NCBI GenBank assembly: GCA_038746265.1
Contig: JBCDKU010000002.1
Span: 16,833-80,832 of the forward strand
DNA: 64,000 bases
Origin: JBCBKP01 sp038746265
Lineage (GTDB): Bacteria > Planctomycetota > Phycisphaerae > Phycisphaerales > UBA1924
Direction of reading: 5' to 3'
The translations under genes were made by a program, and so were the position numbers. The first letter of the stretch is position 1. Each line of letters starts with the position of its first letter. Under the pieces are notes generated by a model. The model saw nothing but the letters and a program-made list of their open reading frames with translations, was not told where the DNA came from and did no database searches. Positions 1 to 8,932 of this stretch are shown here, in pieces.

Positions 1-1
1 A

Positions 2-2752
2 ACGGACACCGACATCGAACAGCCGAGCGATGATGCTGTTGAGTGCGAACAGAACACCACAGAGATCGCGCCGCCGACGCTGATCGCGCCATCCGACATC
101 AACAGTGCTGCGGAGCAGCCTTCGAACGACGACACGCAGATCCAGCCGCCCACGCTGATCGCGCCATCGGATCTTGCCGCGATCCCGGATGAGCCTGGGA
201 CGCAAGAGGACCCCGGGGTCGAGTCGTCAGCGCCTACGGATGCTCCGGCGAACAACGTCGACGAGTCCATCGAGGAAGTAACAGATCTCGAGTCCGCCAC
301 GTTCGATCCGGACGCGATCGTCGCCGAGGGGCGCGATGCGCACGAGGAAGCCGAGGGCGTCAACGACATCGACGGCTTCAGCAAAGCGCTCGCACGGCTC
401 GCGGATGACTTTGACCGACTCGAGCAGGAGCTGATCGAAGAAGCGGCCGCAACGCTGCCCGACGACATCGCAGCAGACGAAGCCGCTGCGGATGCCGCGG
501 TCATCGAACCCGATGCCGCACCGATCGATGAGCCAGGCGTTGCCGAAGCCGAGGATGAAACAGAGCCGACCTCGGACGATGAGTCAGTGACTGACGCCGC
601 GGATCCAGCACCACCCGCCGAGGCTGCCGAAGCCGAAGCGTCCACCCCGACGGAACTCGATCCTGTGGACTTTGGCGAGTCAGCACCCGCGGCTCCGACG
701 GAACTGGACCCTGCGGACTTCGGCGAGTCCGCGCCCGCGGCTCCGACGGAACTCGACCCCGCGGACTTCGGTGAGTCAGCACCCGCGGCTCCGACGGAAC
801 TCGACCCCGCGGACTTTGGTGAGTCAGCACCCGCGGCTCCGACGGAACTCGACCCCGCGGACTTTGGTGAGTCGGCGCCCGCGGCGCCGATGGAGCTCGA
901 CCCCGCGAGCTTCGAAGAGGGTGAGTCGGGCGACGCATTCGAACCCACCATGGTCGATGACGAGACGATCTCGGATATCTCGACCGACGAGGAGTGGGGC
1001 AGCAAGCCGATCCACCTCGAAGAAGACCAGATCGAGTCGCTGCAGTTCGCGGTGACAGAGATCATCGAGGCCAACGAGCAGCTCAAGTCGTTTGCCGACG
1101 ACTTCCGGCAGGTCCTCGGCAGCTCCGAAGCCGCGGACCAGCTCCACTCGCTGGGCGAGAAGATGGTCCAAGTGCTGGAGCCCTACGGGTTCAGCTGCCT
1201 CCAGCGTGTGTGCAGGCTCGTGCTGCTGACCTCGAAGGGCGCGACGAAGGCCACGCCCGCGATGACGCCCGAGCTCTCGGTCCGCTTCCGCGCGATCGTC
1301 TCGCTCGTCGAACAAATGGCGGTCGGCATCCAATGCGGCATGGAGATGATCTGGCCGCTCCGCAAGTTCGAGCGGCGGTTTGGCATCCTCTGCTACGGCC
1401 TCACGCTCCAGCCCGAACTCGTCGGCTGGCATGACGACGAGCCGGACAAGGTCCTCGAGCTCGACGGCGTCATGGATTCGGCAGACGACGTCCCGCAGGT
1501 TGACGGCTACGACGCCGTCGAAGGCGACGAGGCATTCAGCGCCGCGGCGAACGAAGCGGAACAGGAAGCCGCAGAAGAAGACGTCGCCAACCAGAACCAG
1601 GCCGGCGGCTACGTCCGCGTCGCGAGCCGCCAGATCCTCGACATCGTCAGCGTCGGCCGCAACCTCGTCATGGGCAAGAACAGGCTCATCGGAGCCCGCG
1701 ACACGATCGCGCACGGCGACAAGTCCGCCGGCCTCGAGCAGCTCGACAGCATCTGCGTCGAGCTCGACCGCCTGACGGGTGAGCTCCAGACCGCCCTGAT
1801 GTCGCTGCACACAACCAACGTCGGCTCGCTCTTCCAGAAGTACGACCGCACCGTCCGTGACATTGCGCGCCTCAAGGACAAGGAAGCGACGCTCGTCGTC
1901 TCCACACCGGAAGTCGAGATCGACCGCGGGGCGGGCGATCGCCTCGCCGACCTGATCAACCTCGTCCTGCGCTACTTCGTCGGCTCACTCATCCAGACCC
2001 CCGCCGAGCGCGAGGCGTCGGGCTTGCCGTCCAGCGCCACCGTCGAGATCGCGGCTGAGCACCAGGGCACGCAGATCGCGATCTCGCTCACCTGCGACAG
2101 CCCCGCGCCCGAGCCGGTCGAGATCCGCCTGCAGGCCCCCGACGTCCCAGGCATTGAGCAGATGCACGAGGACGAGCTCATCCAGCTGCTCATCGACCCA
2201 GCCTCAAATCTTGGCGCGCTCGGCGGCCTGCAGGAAGCCGCCGACATCGCGGGCGTCTCCTGCGGCATCCGCGTGAACGACCGCCGACAGCTCGAGGTGT
2301 CCGTCACGATCCCCGTCGAGTCCGCGGTCGTCCGCGCGATGATGGTCGAGCTCGGCAGCGAGCGCTACCTCCTCCCGCTCGGCGCGATCGTCGAGGTCGT
2401 TAAGCAGTCCGAGTCGCTCGAGAGTTCGATCAACGGCGAACCCGTCGTCCGCATCCGCGACAACGTCCTCGGCATGCTCGATCTCCGCCAAGCCCTTGGG
2501 ACGCACGAGCCGATGGCCTCGGCGGACGGTGAATCCGAGCCCCGCCGCGGCGTCGCCGTCGTCGTCACGTCCGGTGCCCGGACTGCGGCCGTTGCCGTGG
2601 ACCGCGTTCTGGGCCAGCGAGACGTCGTCGTCGAGCGGCTCGATGTCGAGAGCCAGGCCCGCGGCCTGTTCAGCGGGGCGAGCATCCGGGACGACGGCGG
2701 GGTCAGCCTGATCCTCGACGTCGGTGCCGTTCTGGACCGTGCGAGCGCTTAA
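2..2752 (+). CDS. CheA-like protein with degenerate ATPase domain (5' end outside window)
   Basis: The frame is open from base 2 to the TAA at 2750-2752, so the gene begins upstream. The N-terminal third is acidic and Ala/Pro-rich, with two PPTLIAPSD copies (71-97, 146-172) and five 16-residue repeats (647-886). From about 1610 the order matches CheA: a dimerisation-like helical region (LDRLTGELQ, then FQKYDRTVRDIA), an ATPase-like domain (about 1912-2337) and a C-terminal CheW-like domain (about 2338-2640; ERYLLPLGAIVEVV). The ATP boxes are lost: the N-box position reads LVLRYFVGS instead of LxRNxxDHG, the G1 position reads CDSPAP instead of DDGAG, and no GxGVGxDVV is present. No HxxKG phosphotransfer motif is visible. 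I infer a non-catalytic scaffold or receptor-coupling role in a chemosensory array. The missing 5' part could still hold an HPt domain. Confidence 0.75.
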   Translation, partial: TDTDIEQPSDDAVECEQNTTEIAPPTLIAPSDINSAAEQPSNDDTQIQPPTLIAPSDLAAIPDEPGTQEDPGVESSAPTDAPANNVDESIEEVTDLESATFDPDAIVAEGRDAHEEAEGVNDIDGFSKALARLADDFDRLEQELIEEAAATLPDDIAADEAAADAAVIEPDAAPIDEPGVAEAEDETEPTSDDESVTDAADPAPPAEAAEAEASTPTELDPVDFGESAPAAPTELDPADFGESAPAAPTELDPADFGESAPAAPTELDPADFGESAPAAPTELDPADFGESAPAAPMELDPASFEEGESGDAFEPTMVDDETISDISTDEEWGSKPIHLEEDQIESLQFAVTEIIEANEQLKSFADDFRQVLGSSEAADQLHSLGEKMVQVLEPYGFSCLQRVCRLVLLTSKGATKATPAMTPELSVRFRAIVSLVEQMAVGIQCGMEMIWPLRKFERRFGILCYGLTLQPELVGWHDDEPDKVLELDGVMDSADDVPQVDGYDAVEGDEAFSAAANEAEQEAAEEDVANQNQAGGYVRVASRQILDIVSVGRNLVMGKNRLIGARDTIAHGDKSAGLEQLDSICVELDRLTGELQTALMSLHTTNVGSLFQKYDRTVRDIARLKDKEATLVVSTPEVEIDRGAGDRLADLINLVLRYFVGSLIQTPAEREASGLPSSATVEIAAEHQGTQIAISLTCDSPAPEPVEIRLQAPDVPGIEQMHEDELIQLLIDPASNLGALGGLQEAADIAGVSCGIRVNDRRQLEVSVTIPVESAVVRAMMVELGSERYLLPLGAIVEVVKQSESLESSINGEPVVRIRDNVLGMLDLRQALGTHEPMASADGESEPRRGVAVVVTSGARTAAVAVDRVLGQRDVVVERLDVESQARGLFSGASIRDDGGVSLILDVGAVLDRASA
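647..910 (+). repeat. 48-bp in-frame tandem repeat in the cheA-like gene
   Basis: Five near-identical 48-bp units start at 647, 695, 743, 791 and 839. Each encodes PTELDPxDFGESAPAA. A degraded sixth unit (PMELDPASFEEGE) starts at 887. The units differ by a few synonymous changes. The repeat is acidic and probably disordered, so it could act as a spacer or an adaptor-binding array. Confidence 0.9.
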
Positions 2753-2754
2753 TC

Positions 2755-2770
2755 TCAAATAAATATTTGA
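2755..2770 (+). promoter_or_regulatory. AT-rich palindrome upstream of argR (candidate ArgR operator)
   Basis: TCAAAT-4 nt-ATTTGA is a perfect 6-bp inverted repeat. It overlaps the TGAAT/ATTCA half-site pair at 2768-2772 and 2784-2788, and both lie in a strikingly AT-rich patch just upstream of argR. Known ARG boxes have TGAAT and ATTCA arms about 4 bp apart. The arms here are similar but the spacing differs, so the assignment as an autoregulatory operator is an inference. Confidence 0.45.
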
Positions 2771-2798
2771 ATAGCGGAACAACATTCAGATTCCGTGG

Positions 2799-2804
2799 TA
2801 TCAT
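2799..2804 (+). promoter_or_regulatory. -10-like box of argR, 6 nt from the GTG start
   Basis: TATCAT ends 6 nt before the GTG at 2811, so a transcript starting at the normal distance would begin at or next to the start codon. There is no Shine-Dalgarno sequence between the box and the start. I see no clear -35 element. Confidence 0.45.
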
Positions 2805-2810
2805 CGCCGC

Positions 2811-3308
2811 GTGAGTCAACAAAAACGCCGCGAACTGATCCGTCGAATCCTCGCCGAGGGCCCCGTGGAAAGCCAGGAGCGGCTGCGCGAACGCCTCGCG
2901 CAGTTCGGTGTTGCCTCCACGCAGGCAACCCTCTCCCGCGATATCCGCGCCATCGGTGTCTTTAAGGGTCCCGACGGCTACCACCTCCCGGGCGTCACGC
3001 CCGAACCCGAAAACCGCGTCCACGCGACCTTCGGCGCGGGTGACGGCGCGGTCGGGGCCTACGCGATTGATGTTGTCCCCGCGGGCACGCTCGTAATCGT
3101 GCACACCGCCCCGGGTCACGCGCAGGTCGTCGCGCTCGAACTCGACCGCTACCGCGAGCCGCCCGTGATCGGCACCGTCGGCGGCGACGACACGGTCTTC
3201 GTCGCGACACCCTCCGTCGAGAAGGCCCTCGAGGTCGCGGAGATCCTGCGCAAGAAGGCCGGCCTCGAGCCGCTCACCGAAGAACACCTCGGGGCGACCG
3301 CGAAGTGA
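2811..3308 (+). CDS. argR: Arginine repressor ArgR
   Basis: This 165-residue protein has the two ArgR domains. The N-terminal winged helix-turn-helix carries the family signature STQATLSRDI at about residues 32-41. The C-terminal hexamerisation and arginine-binding domain contains GTVGGDDTVFV. ArgR senses arginine and represses arginine biosynthesis. Its place as first gene of the arg cluster fits this role. The GTG start at 2811 follows a -10-like box directly, and the stop codon overlaps the argC start (GTGA), suggesting translational coupling. An AT-rich palindrome upstream is a candidate self-operator. Confidence 0.95.
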   Translation: MSQQKRRELIRRILAEGPVESQERLRERLAQFGVASTQATLSRDIRAIGVFKGPDGYHLPGVTPEPENRVHATFGAGDGAVGAYAIDVVPAGTLVIVHTAPGHAQVVALELDRYREPPVIGTVGGDDTVFVATPSVEKALEVAEILRKKAGLEPLTEEHLGATAK

Positions 3309-4345
3309 CGGCCCGGGTCGCCATCGTCGGCGTCGGCGGGTACACGGGCCAGGAGCTGTTCAGGATCCTCCGGCAGCACCCGGGCACGGAGATCGTGGGC
3401 CTTTTGGGCTCTGCTGAGCGCGACGAGACACGCCAGCTTCACGATGTCGTCCCGGCCCTTGCCGATTCATCCACGCTCGATGTCGTGCCCGGAACGCCCG
3501 AGGCGATCCTCGAGACATCACCCGACGCGGTGTTCCTGGCAACGCCTCACGAAGCCAGCGCGCACCTCGTGCCCAAGCTCGTCAACGAAACGATCGTGCT
3601 CGACCTTTCCGGCGGCTTCCGGCTCGATGCAGAGCACTACCCAAAGCACTACGGCTTCGATCACCCCGCGAAGGACGTCCTCGCGAACGCGATCTACGGA
3701 CTCGTTGAGCGGGCACGCGATGCCCTCGCATCTGCCGACCTGATCGCGGTGCCGGGCTGCTACCCGACGGCTTCGATCCTCCCGCTCGCGCCGCTCGTTG
3801 ACGCGGGCCTGCTCGACTCTTCGATGCCGCCGATCATCGACGCCATCAGCGGCGTCAGCGGTGCCGGACGCAAAGCCAACCTCAAGACAAGCTTCTGCGA
3901 GGTCTCCGCGCGGCCCTACGGCGTGCTCACGCACCGCCACCAACCCGAAATCGCGAAGCACACCGGCACGCGCGTCCGGTTCGTCGCGCACCTCGGGCCC
4001 TGGCACCGCGGCATCCTCGCGACGACGCACGCCCAACTCGCCGATGGCAAGACGCTCGCCGACGCACGCGACGCGCTCGAATCGGCGTACGACCACGAGC
4101 CGTTCGTCCGCGTGCTCCCCGATGGAGCGTGGCCCGAGATCGCGTCGGTCGAGCGGACAAACCTCTGCGAGATCGGCATCACCGCCGACGCCGAGGGCCA
4201 CCTTGTTCTCGCCTCGGCGATCGACAACCTCACCAAGGGCGCCGCCGGCCAAGCCGTCCAGTGCTTCAACATCCGCTTCGGCTTCGACGAGACAGCCGCC
4301 CTCGGGCTCACGGCCGCCGCCGCGACGGAGGCCGCCCGTGGCTAA
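3305..4345 (+). CDS. argC: N-acetyl-gamma-glutamyl-phosphate reductase
   Basis: This 346-residue protein catalyses NADPH-dependent reduction of N-acetylglutamyl phosphate to the semialdehyde, the third step of arginine synthesis. The N-terminal NAD(P) fold has GVGGYTGQEL (residues 9-18). The catalytic cysteine lies in PGCYPTA (Cys152), and the C-terminal dehydrogenase domain contains HRHQPE and the GAAGQAVQ substrate loop. The GTG start overlaps the argR stop. The 3' end overlaps the argB start by 8 nt. Length is normal for the family. Confidence 0.96.
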   Translation: MTARVAIVGVGGYTGQELFRILRQHPGTEIVGLLGSAERDETRQLHDVVPALADSSTLDVVPGTPEAILETSPDAVFLATPHEASAHLVPKLVNETIVLDLSGGFRLDAEHYPKHYGFDHPAKDVLANAIYGLVERARDALASADLIAVPGCYPTASILPLAPLVDAGLLDSSMPPIIDAISGVSGAGRKANLKTSFCEVSARPYGVLTHRHQPEIAKHTGTRVRFVAHLGPWHRGILATTHAQLADGKTLADARDALESAYDHEPFVRVLPDGAWPEIASVERTNLCEIGITADAEGHLVLASAIDNLTKGAAGQAVQCFNIRFGFDETAALGLTAAAATEAARG

Positions 4346-5099
4346 TGGTTTCAGCGTCATCAAGCTCGGCGGCGCGATGACCACCGACCGCGGGGTGCTC
4401 GACGCGATCGCGTCGGCTTGCGACGCCGGCATGGTCATCGTCCACGGCGGCGGGGGCCTGATCAGCCAGCGCCTCGCCGAGCGCGGCCTCGACATCCCCA
4501 AGATCGACGGCATCCGCCCGACGCACGCCGAGCAGCTGCCGGTCGTCGTGGGCGTGCTCGCGGGCGAGGTCAACACACAGCTCGTCGCGGATCTCGTCTC
4601 ACGCGGCGTCAACGCCGTCGGGCTCACGCTTGCTGATGGGCCGCTCGTCACGATCGAGCCGTCCGATCCGGCATTGGGCTTCGTTGGCACGGTCTCGGGC
4701 GGTGATGCGAAAGCCGTCCGCGCGCTGGTCGATGCCGGCTTTTTGCCGGTTGTCGGCTCCATCGGCGTCGATGCACAAGGGCAGCTCCGAAACGTCAACG
4801 CCGACGACGCCGCGGCCGGACTCGCGGCCGCGCTGAACGCCGAGTCGCTCACGTTTGTCAGCGATACCGCGGGCGTTCTCGATGCCGACCGGAACACGAT
4901 CGCGTCCATCGCGGTTGATGAGGTCGAGCGGCTCATCACGGACGGCATCGCGACCGACGGGATGGCCGCGAAACTCCGCGCCGCGGCGACGGCCGCAAGC
5001 AACCACGGCATCCCGGTGACCATCGGCGGCATCAACGCCGACCCCGCACAGACCACCACGATCCACGCCCGAGCCCTCGCGAAGGACGCGACAACATGA
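4338..5099 (+). CDS. argB: Acetylglutamate kinase
   Basis: ArgB phosphorylates N-acetylglutamate in the cytoplasm. The 253-residue product starts with an amino-acid-kinase fold: KLGGAM near residue 8, the glycine loop VHGGGG near 33-38, and VNADDAAAGLA in the nucleotide-binding half. The same frame is open far upstream inside argC. I chose the GTG at 4338 because homology to the family begins there and the extension would overlap argC by more than 500 nt. At 253 residues it is the short ArgB type. I do not recognise the N-terminal helix of the arginine-inhibited hexameric form. The stop overlaps the argF start (ATGA). Confidence 0.94.
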   Translation: MANGFSVIKLGGAMTTDRGVLDAIASACDAGMVIVHGGGGLISQRLAERGLDIPKIDGIRPTHAEQLPVVVGVLAGEVNTQLVADLVSRGVNAVGLTLADGPLVTIEPSDPALGFVGTVSGGDAKAVRALVDAGFLPVVGSIGVDAQGQLRNVNADDAAAGLAAALNAESLTFVSDTAGVLDADRNTIASIAVDEVERLITDGIATDGMAAKLRAAATAASNHGIPVTIGGINADPAQTTTIHARALAKDATT

Positions 5100-6082
5100 C
5101 TGCCCTGAACACCGAGATCGAGCCGAAGCCGATGACAACCGACACCAAACCGCGATCCTTCCTCTCGATCACCGACCTGACGGCGGACGAGCTGCTGCAC
5201 CTCTTCGATCTCGGCAAGCGCCTCAAGGCCGACCCGTCGATCGCCGCGGGCAGGCTCGCGGGTAAGCAGATCGCGATGATCTTCGAGAAGCCCTCGCTCC
5301 GCACCCGCGTCTCGTTCGACGCCGGCATCAACCGCCTCGGCGGCTACGCGATGTACCTCGACGAATCCCGCGCCAAACTCGGCGAGCGCGAGCCCGTCAA
5401 GGACTACGCCCGGAACCTCGAGCGCTACGTGGACGGCATCGTCGCGCGCGTCCACGACCACAACGCCCTCGTCGAGCTCGCCGCCAACTGCTCGATCCCC
5501 GTGGTCAACGCCCTGAGCGATCTGGAGCACCCATGCCAGGCGGCCGCCGACTTCATGACGATCGAGGAGCACCTCGGTTCGCTCGACGGCGTCAAGCTCG
5601 CTTGGGTCGGTGACGGCAACAACGTCTGTCACTCGCTCATGCTCCTCGCGGCCGTTCTGGGTGTCTCGATGACCGTCGTGACGCCCAAGGGCTTCGAGCC
5701 GAGCCACGAGATCCTGCGTTCGGTGCTGAAGTTCGCCGAGCCGACCGGCGCGACGATCACGCTCTCGAACGAGCTGTCCGCCGTCGAGGGCCATCACGCG
5801 GTCTACACCGATAAGTGGGTCTCGATGGGCCAGGACCACCAGAAGGGCCTCCGCACCGACGCCTTCGAGAACGTCCGCGTCACCGAAGACCTCATGGAGA
5901 TCGCTTCGAAGGGCCTCGAACGCCCGGCGCTCTTCATGCACTGCCTGCCCGCCAAGCGGGGCGAGGAAGTCGAGGCCGCGGTCATCGACGGCCCGAACTC
6001 GGTCGTTTACGACCAGGCGGAGAACCGCATGCACGCCCAGAACGCGCTGCTGCTGTTCCTCTTCAACGCCGCCGACGTATAA
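5096..6082 (+). CDS. argF: Ornithine carbamoyltransferase
   Basis: This 328-residue enzyme condenses ornithine with carbamoyl phosphate to give citrulline. Visible motifs are the carbamoyl-phosphate loop (EKPSLRTRVSF; the usual STRTR has Leu for Thr), EHPCQAAAD, the ornithine loop TDKWVSMGQ and HCLPAKRG. The SMG loop argues for true ornithine rather than N-acetylornithine specificity. The ATG at 5096 overlaps the argB stop. A second ATG at 5132 would remove 12 residues and cannot be excluded. Confidence 0.95.
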   Translation: MTALNTEIEPKPMTTDTKPRSFLSITDLTADELLHLFDLGKRLKADPSIAAGRLAGKQIAMIFEKPSLRTRVSFDAGINRLGGYAMYLDESRAKLGEREPVKDYARNLERYVDGIVARVHDHNALVELAANCSIPVVNALSDLEHPCQAAADFMTIEEHLGSLDGVKLAWVGDGNNVCHSLMLLAAVLGVSMTVVTPKGFEPSHEILRSVLKFAEPTGATITLSNELSAVEGHHAVYTDKWVSMGQDHQKGLRTDAFENVRVTEDLMEIASKGLERPALFMHCLPAKRGEEVEAAVIDGPNSVVYDQAENRMHAQNALLLFLFNAADV

Positions 6083-6138
6083 CTGCCTCCAACCGTCTCG
6101 TAGAGCCGTCCCGCACCCAAGAGCTTGAGAGAAACGCG

Positions 6139-7470
6139 ATGACCCAGAAAGTTGTTCTTGCCTACTCCGGCGGCCTCGATACCTCCGCCATCGTCCCCTG
6201 GCTCGTCGAGAACTACGACTGCGAAGTCGTCGCGTTCGTCGCCGACGTGGGACAGGGCGCCGAGGAACTCGAGGGCATCGAGGAGAAAGCCAAGGCCTCC
6301 GGCGCCGTCGATTGCAAGATCGTCGATCTCCGCCAGGCTTTCATCGAGGACTACGTCTTCCCGACCATCCTCACCGGCGCGGTCTACGAGGGCCGCTACC
6401 TGCTCGGCACGTCGATGGCCCGCCCGGTCATCGCCAAGGCCCAGGTCGAGGTCGCCCGCGCCGTCGGCGCGTCCGCCGTCGCGCACGGCTGCACGGGCAA
6501 GGGCAACGATCAGGTCCGCTTCGAGGCCGCCTTCGCCGCGCTCGCGCCCGACCTGCAGATCATCGCCCCGTGGCGCGAGTGGGACATGCGCAGCCGCCAG
6601 CAGTTGCTCGACTACCTCCAGGAACGCAACATCCCCACGACCAGCTCGATCGAGAAGATCTACAGCCGCGACCGCAACCTCTGGCACATCAGCCACGAGG
6701 GCGGCGCGATCGAGGACCCGTGGTCACCCCCGCCGGAAGACGCGTGGATGATGACCGCGAGCCCGGCCGAAGCACCGGACGAGCCCGAGTCGGTCTCCAT
6801 CGGGTTCGAGAACGGCCGCCCCATCTCCGTCAACGGCGAGGCGATGGCGGGGCATGACCTCGTCGAGAAGCTCAACGCCATCGCCGGACCGCACGGCGTG
6901 GGCCGCGTCGATCTCATCGAGAACCGCTGCGTGGGCATGAAGTCCCGCGGTCTCTACGAGACGCCGGGCGGCACCGTCATCGTTGAGGCCCTCCGCGGCC
7001 TCGAAGAACTCTGCCTCGACCGCGACACGCACTACTTCCGCCACGAGCTCGGGCACAAGTTCGCGCGGTTCGTCTACGACGGCCGCTGGTTCACGTTCGT
7101 CCGTGAGTCGCTGTCCGCGTGCGCCGAGAAGCTCGTCGAGCGCGTCACGGGCGAGGTTGTCGTGCGGCTCTACAAGGGCTCGTGCACGACCATCCAGCGC
7201 AAGAGCCCCTTCAGCCTCTACTCCGAGGATTTCGCGACCTTCGGCGCCGACGAGGTCTACAACCAGAAGCACGCCGAGGGCTTCATCCGCCTGCTCACGC
7301 TGCCCGAGCGCATCGCGGGCTTCAACGGGCTCACGCTCGCCTCGACCAAGCCCTCGCTGCTCGCCGAGGGCGGCGGCGCGCCCGTCATCGGCCCCCGCAC
7401 GGGCCCGGTGCACAAGCCCGCCGATAAGCCCGTGGATGACCCGATCATCAAGGAAGGCAAGGCGGTCTGA
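6139..7470 (+). CDS. argG: Argininosuccinate synthase
   Basis: ArgG joins citrulline and aspartate using ATP. The ATG at 6139 begins the family's N-terminal PP-loop (VVLAYSGGLDTS). GCTGKGNDQVRFE and the C-terminal SPFSLY region follow. The frame is open back to 5815 inside argF, but that part is not homologous. The 443-residue protein is about 40 residues longer than typical, with a Pro/Gly-rich tail after the core (VIGPRTGP onwards). A 56-nt gap separates it from argF and contains a weak AGAGA ribosome-binding site. Confidence 0.95.
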   Translation: MTQKVVLAYSGGLDTSAIVPWLVENYDCEVVAFVADVGQGAEELEGIEEKAKASGAVDCKIVDLRQAFIEDYVFPTILTGAVYEGRYLLGTSMARPVIAKAQVEVARAVGASAVAHGCTGKGNDQVRFEAAFAALAPDLQIIAPWREWDMRSRQQLLDYLQERNIPTTSSIEKIYSRDRNLWHISHEGGAIEDPWSPPPEDAWMMTASPAEAPDEPESVSIGFENGRPISVNGEAMAGHDLVEKLNAIAGPHGVGRVDLIENRCVGMKSRGLYETPGGTVIVEALRGLEELCLDRDTHYFRHELGHKFARFVYDGRWFTFVRESLSACAEKLVERVTGEVVVRLYKGSCTTIQRKSPFSLYSEDFATFGADEVYNQKHAEGFIRLLTLPERIAGFNGLTLASTKPSLLAEGGGAPVIGPRTGPVHKPADKPVDDPIIKEGKAV

Positions 7471-7474
7471 ACGC

Positions 7475-8920
7475 ATGCCACAACCAGGTCACAAGCTCTG
7501 GGGCGGCCGCTTCGAGGATGGCCCCGATCCGCTCTTCCGCGCGATCAACGACTCGCTCCCGGTGGACTGGGTCCTCGCGCGACACGATATCGCGGGCTCC
7601 ATCGCGTGGGCGGAGGCGATCGCCGGCGCGGGCGTGCTCACCGACGCCGAGCGCGACGATCTCGTCGCCGGTCTCGGGCGCGTCTGGGAGAAAGCCCGCG
7701 ACATCCACGAGCCGCCCGTCGAGTCAGGCGCCGAGGACATCCACACGTGGGTCGAGGCCGAGCTGACCGCCGATCTGGGCGATCTCGGCAAGAAGCTCCA
7801 CACCGGACGCAGCCGCAACGACCAGGTCGCGACCGACTTCCGCCTCTGGGCCAAGGAGTCCATCGCCGAGCGCCTCAGCGAACTCAACGCCCTCCGCGGC
7901 GCGTTGCAATCGCTCGCCGAGCGGTCGGAGGGCGTCGTCATGCCCGCCTACACCCACCTGCAACCCGCCCAGCCGGTGCTCGCGGGCCACTGGTGCCTCG
8001 CGTATGACGCGATGCTCTCGCGCGACGCGAAACGACTCGCGAACTCGCTCGACGGCGCCGACGTCTGCCCGCTCGGGTCGGCTGCGCTCTCGGGCACGAC
8101 CTTCCCCGTCGATCGCGACGCCATCGCACGCCGGCTCGGCTTCGCCAGAGTCTCGACGAACAGCCTCGACGCCGTCTCCGACCGGGACTTCTGCCTCGAC
8201 ATGCTCTCGGCCGGCGCGTTCATCGGCGTGCACCTGTCCCGCATCTCCGAGGAGCTCGTCGTCTACGCCACGCCCGGCTTCGGGCTCATCGCGCTCGAGG
8301 ACGCCGTCACCAGCGGCTCCTCGCTCATGCCGCAGAAGAAAAACCCCGACGCCCTCGAGCTCGTCCGCGGCAAGTCGGGCGGGCTGCTCGCCGCCTTCCA
8401 GTCGCTCGCGGTCACGCTCAAGGGCCTGCCCCTCGCGTACAACAAGGACCTGCAGGAAGACAAGCCCGTCGTCTTCGCCGCGATGGCAGAACTCTCGCTC
8501 TGCCTCCGCGCCGCGACGCGCGTGATTGAGGCCGTCTCGTTCGTCCCCGAGCGATGCCGCGAGGCCGCGCTGCAGGGCGGGTCGGCTGCGACCGAGCTCG
8601 CCGACCACCTCGTCGAGCGGGGCGTGCCCTTCCGCGACGCCCATCACATCGTCGGCCGCGTCGTGAAGAACGCCGAGCAGCAAGGCGTCCAGCTCCAGGA
8701 CCTCACGGCGTCCGACCTCAAAGCGATCGACGGCCACTTCGGCGACAACGCCCCGGACTGCATGAAGCTCGAAGCCATGCTCGCCCGCCGCGATATCCCG
8801 GGCGGCACCGCGCCGGCTCAGGTCGCGGCCGCGCTGCAGGCAGCCCGGTCCGAGTGCCGCGCCCTGATCCTGCCCGAAGTTCCCGACATCGTCCGCGACC
8901 CGTCCTCGGTCCTCCGGTAA
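7475..8920 (+). CDS. argH: Argininosuccinate lyase
   Basis: ArgH splits argininosuccinate into arginine and fumarate. The 481-residue protein begins with KLWGGRF, typical of the family, and carries TGRSRNDQV, HLQPAQPV and the fumarase/aspartase signature GSSLMPQKKNPD. The ATG at 7475 lies 4 nt after the argG stop. The frame is open further upstream within argG, but the family N terminus begins at this codon. Length is slightly above the usual 460. Confidence 0.96.
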   Translation: MPQPGHKLWGGRFEDGPDPLFRAINDSLPVDWVLARHDIAGSIAWAEAIAGAGVLTDAERDDLVAGLGRVWEKARDIHEPPVESGAEDIHTWVEAELTADLGDLGKKLHTGRSRNDQVATDFRLWAKESIAERLSELNALRGALQSLAERSEGVVMPAYTHLQPAQPVLAGHWCLAYDAMLSRDAKRLANSLDGADVCPLGSAALSGTTFPVDRDAIARRLGFARVSTNSLDAVSDRDFCLDMLSAGAFIGVHLSRISEELVVYATPGFGLIALEDAVTSGSSLMPQKKNPDALELVRGKSGGLLAAFQSLAVTLKGLPLAYNKDLQEDKPVVFAAMAELSLCLRAATRVIEAVSFVPERCREAALQGGSAATELADHLVERGVPFRDAHHIVGRVVKNAEQQGVQLQDLTASDLKAIDGHFGDNAPDCMKLEAMLARRDIPGGTAPAQVAAALQAARSECRALILPEVPDIVRDPSSVLR

Positions 8921-8932
8921 GAGCGAGCACCC

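Noticed and set aside
647..910. Considered as a CRISPR array
   Set aside because: The 48-bp units are directly adjacent with no spacers and encode a continuous peptide repeat.
1000..1450. Searched for an HPt phosphotransfer domain in the cheA-like protein
   Set aside because: No HxxKG-type motif is visible in this helical region. An HPt could only lie upstream of the window.
3798..4337. Upstream extension of argB
   Set aside because: It would overlap most of argC, and the kinase family N terminus begins at 4338.
3518..6034. Long minus-strand open frame (838 codons) opposite argC, argB and argF
   Set aside because: It is antisense to three well-conserved genes and has the Arg/Gly/Ala/Asp-rich look of G+C-driven shadow frames.
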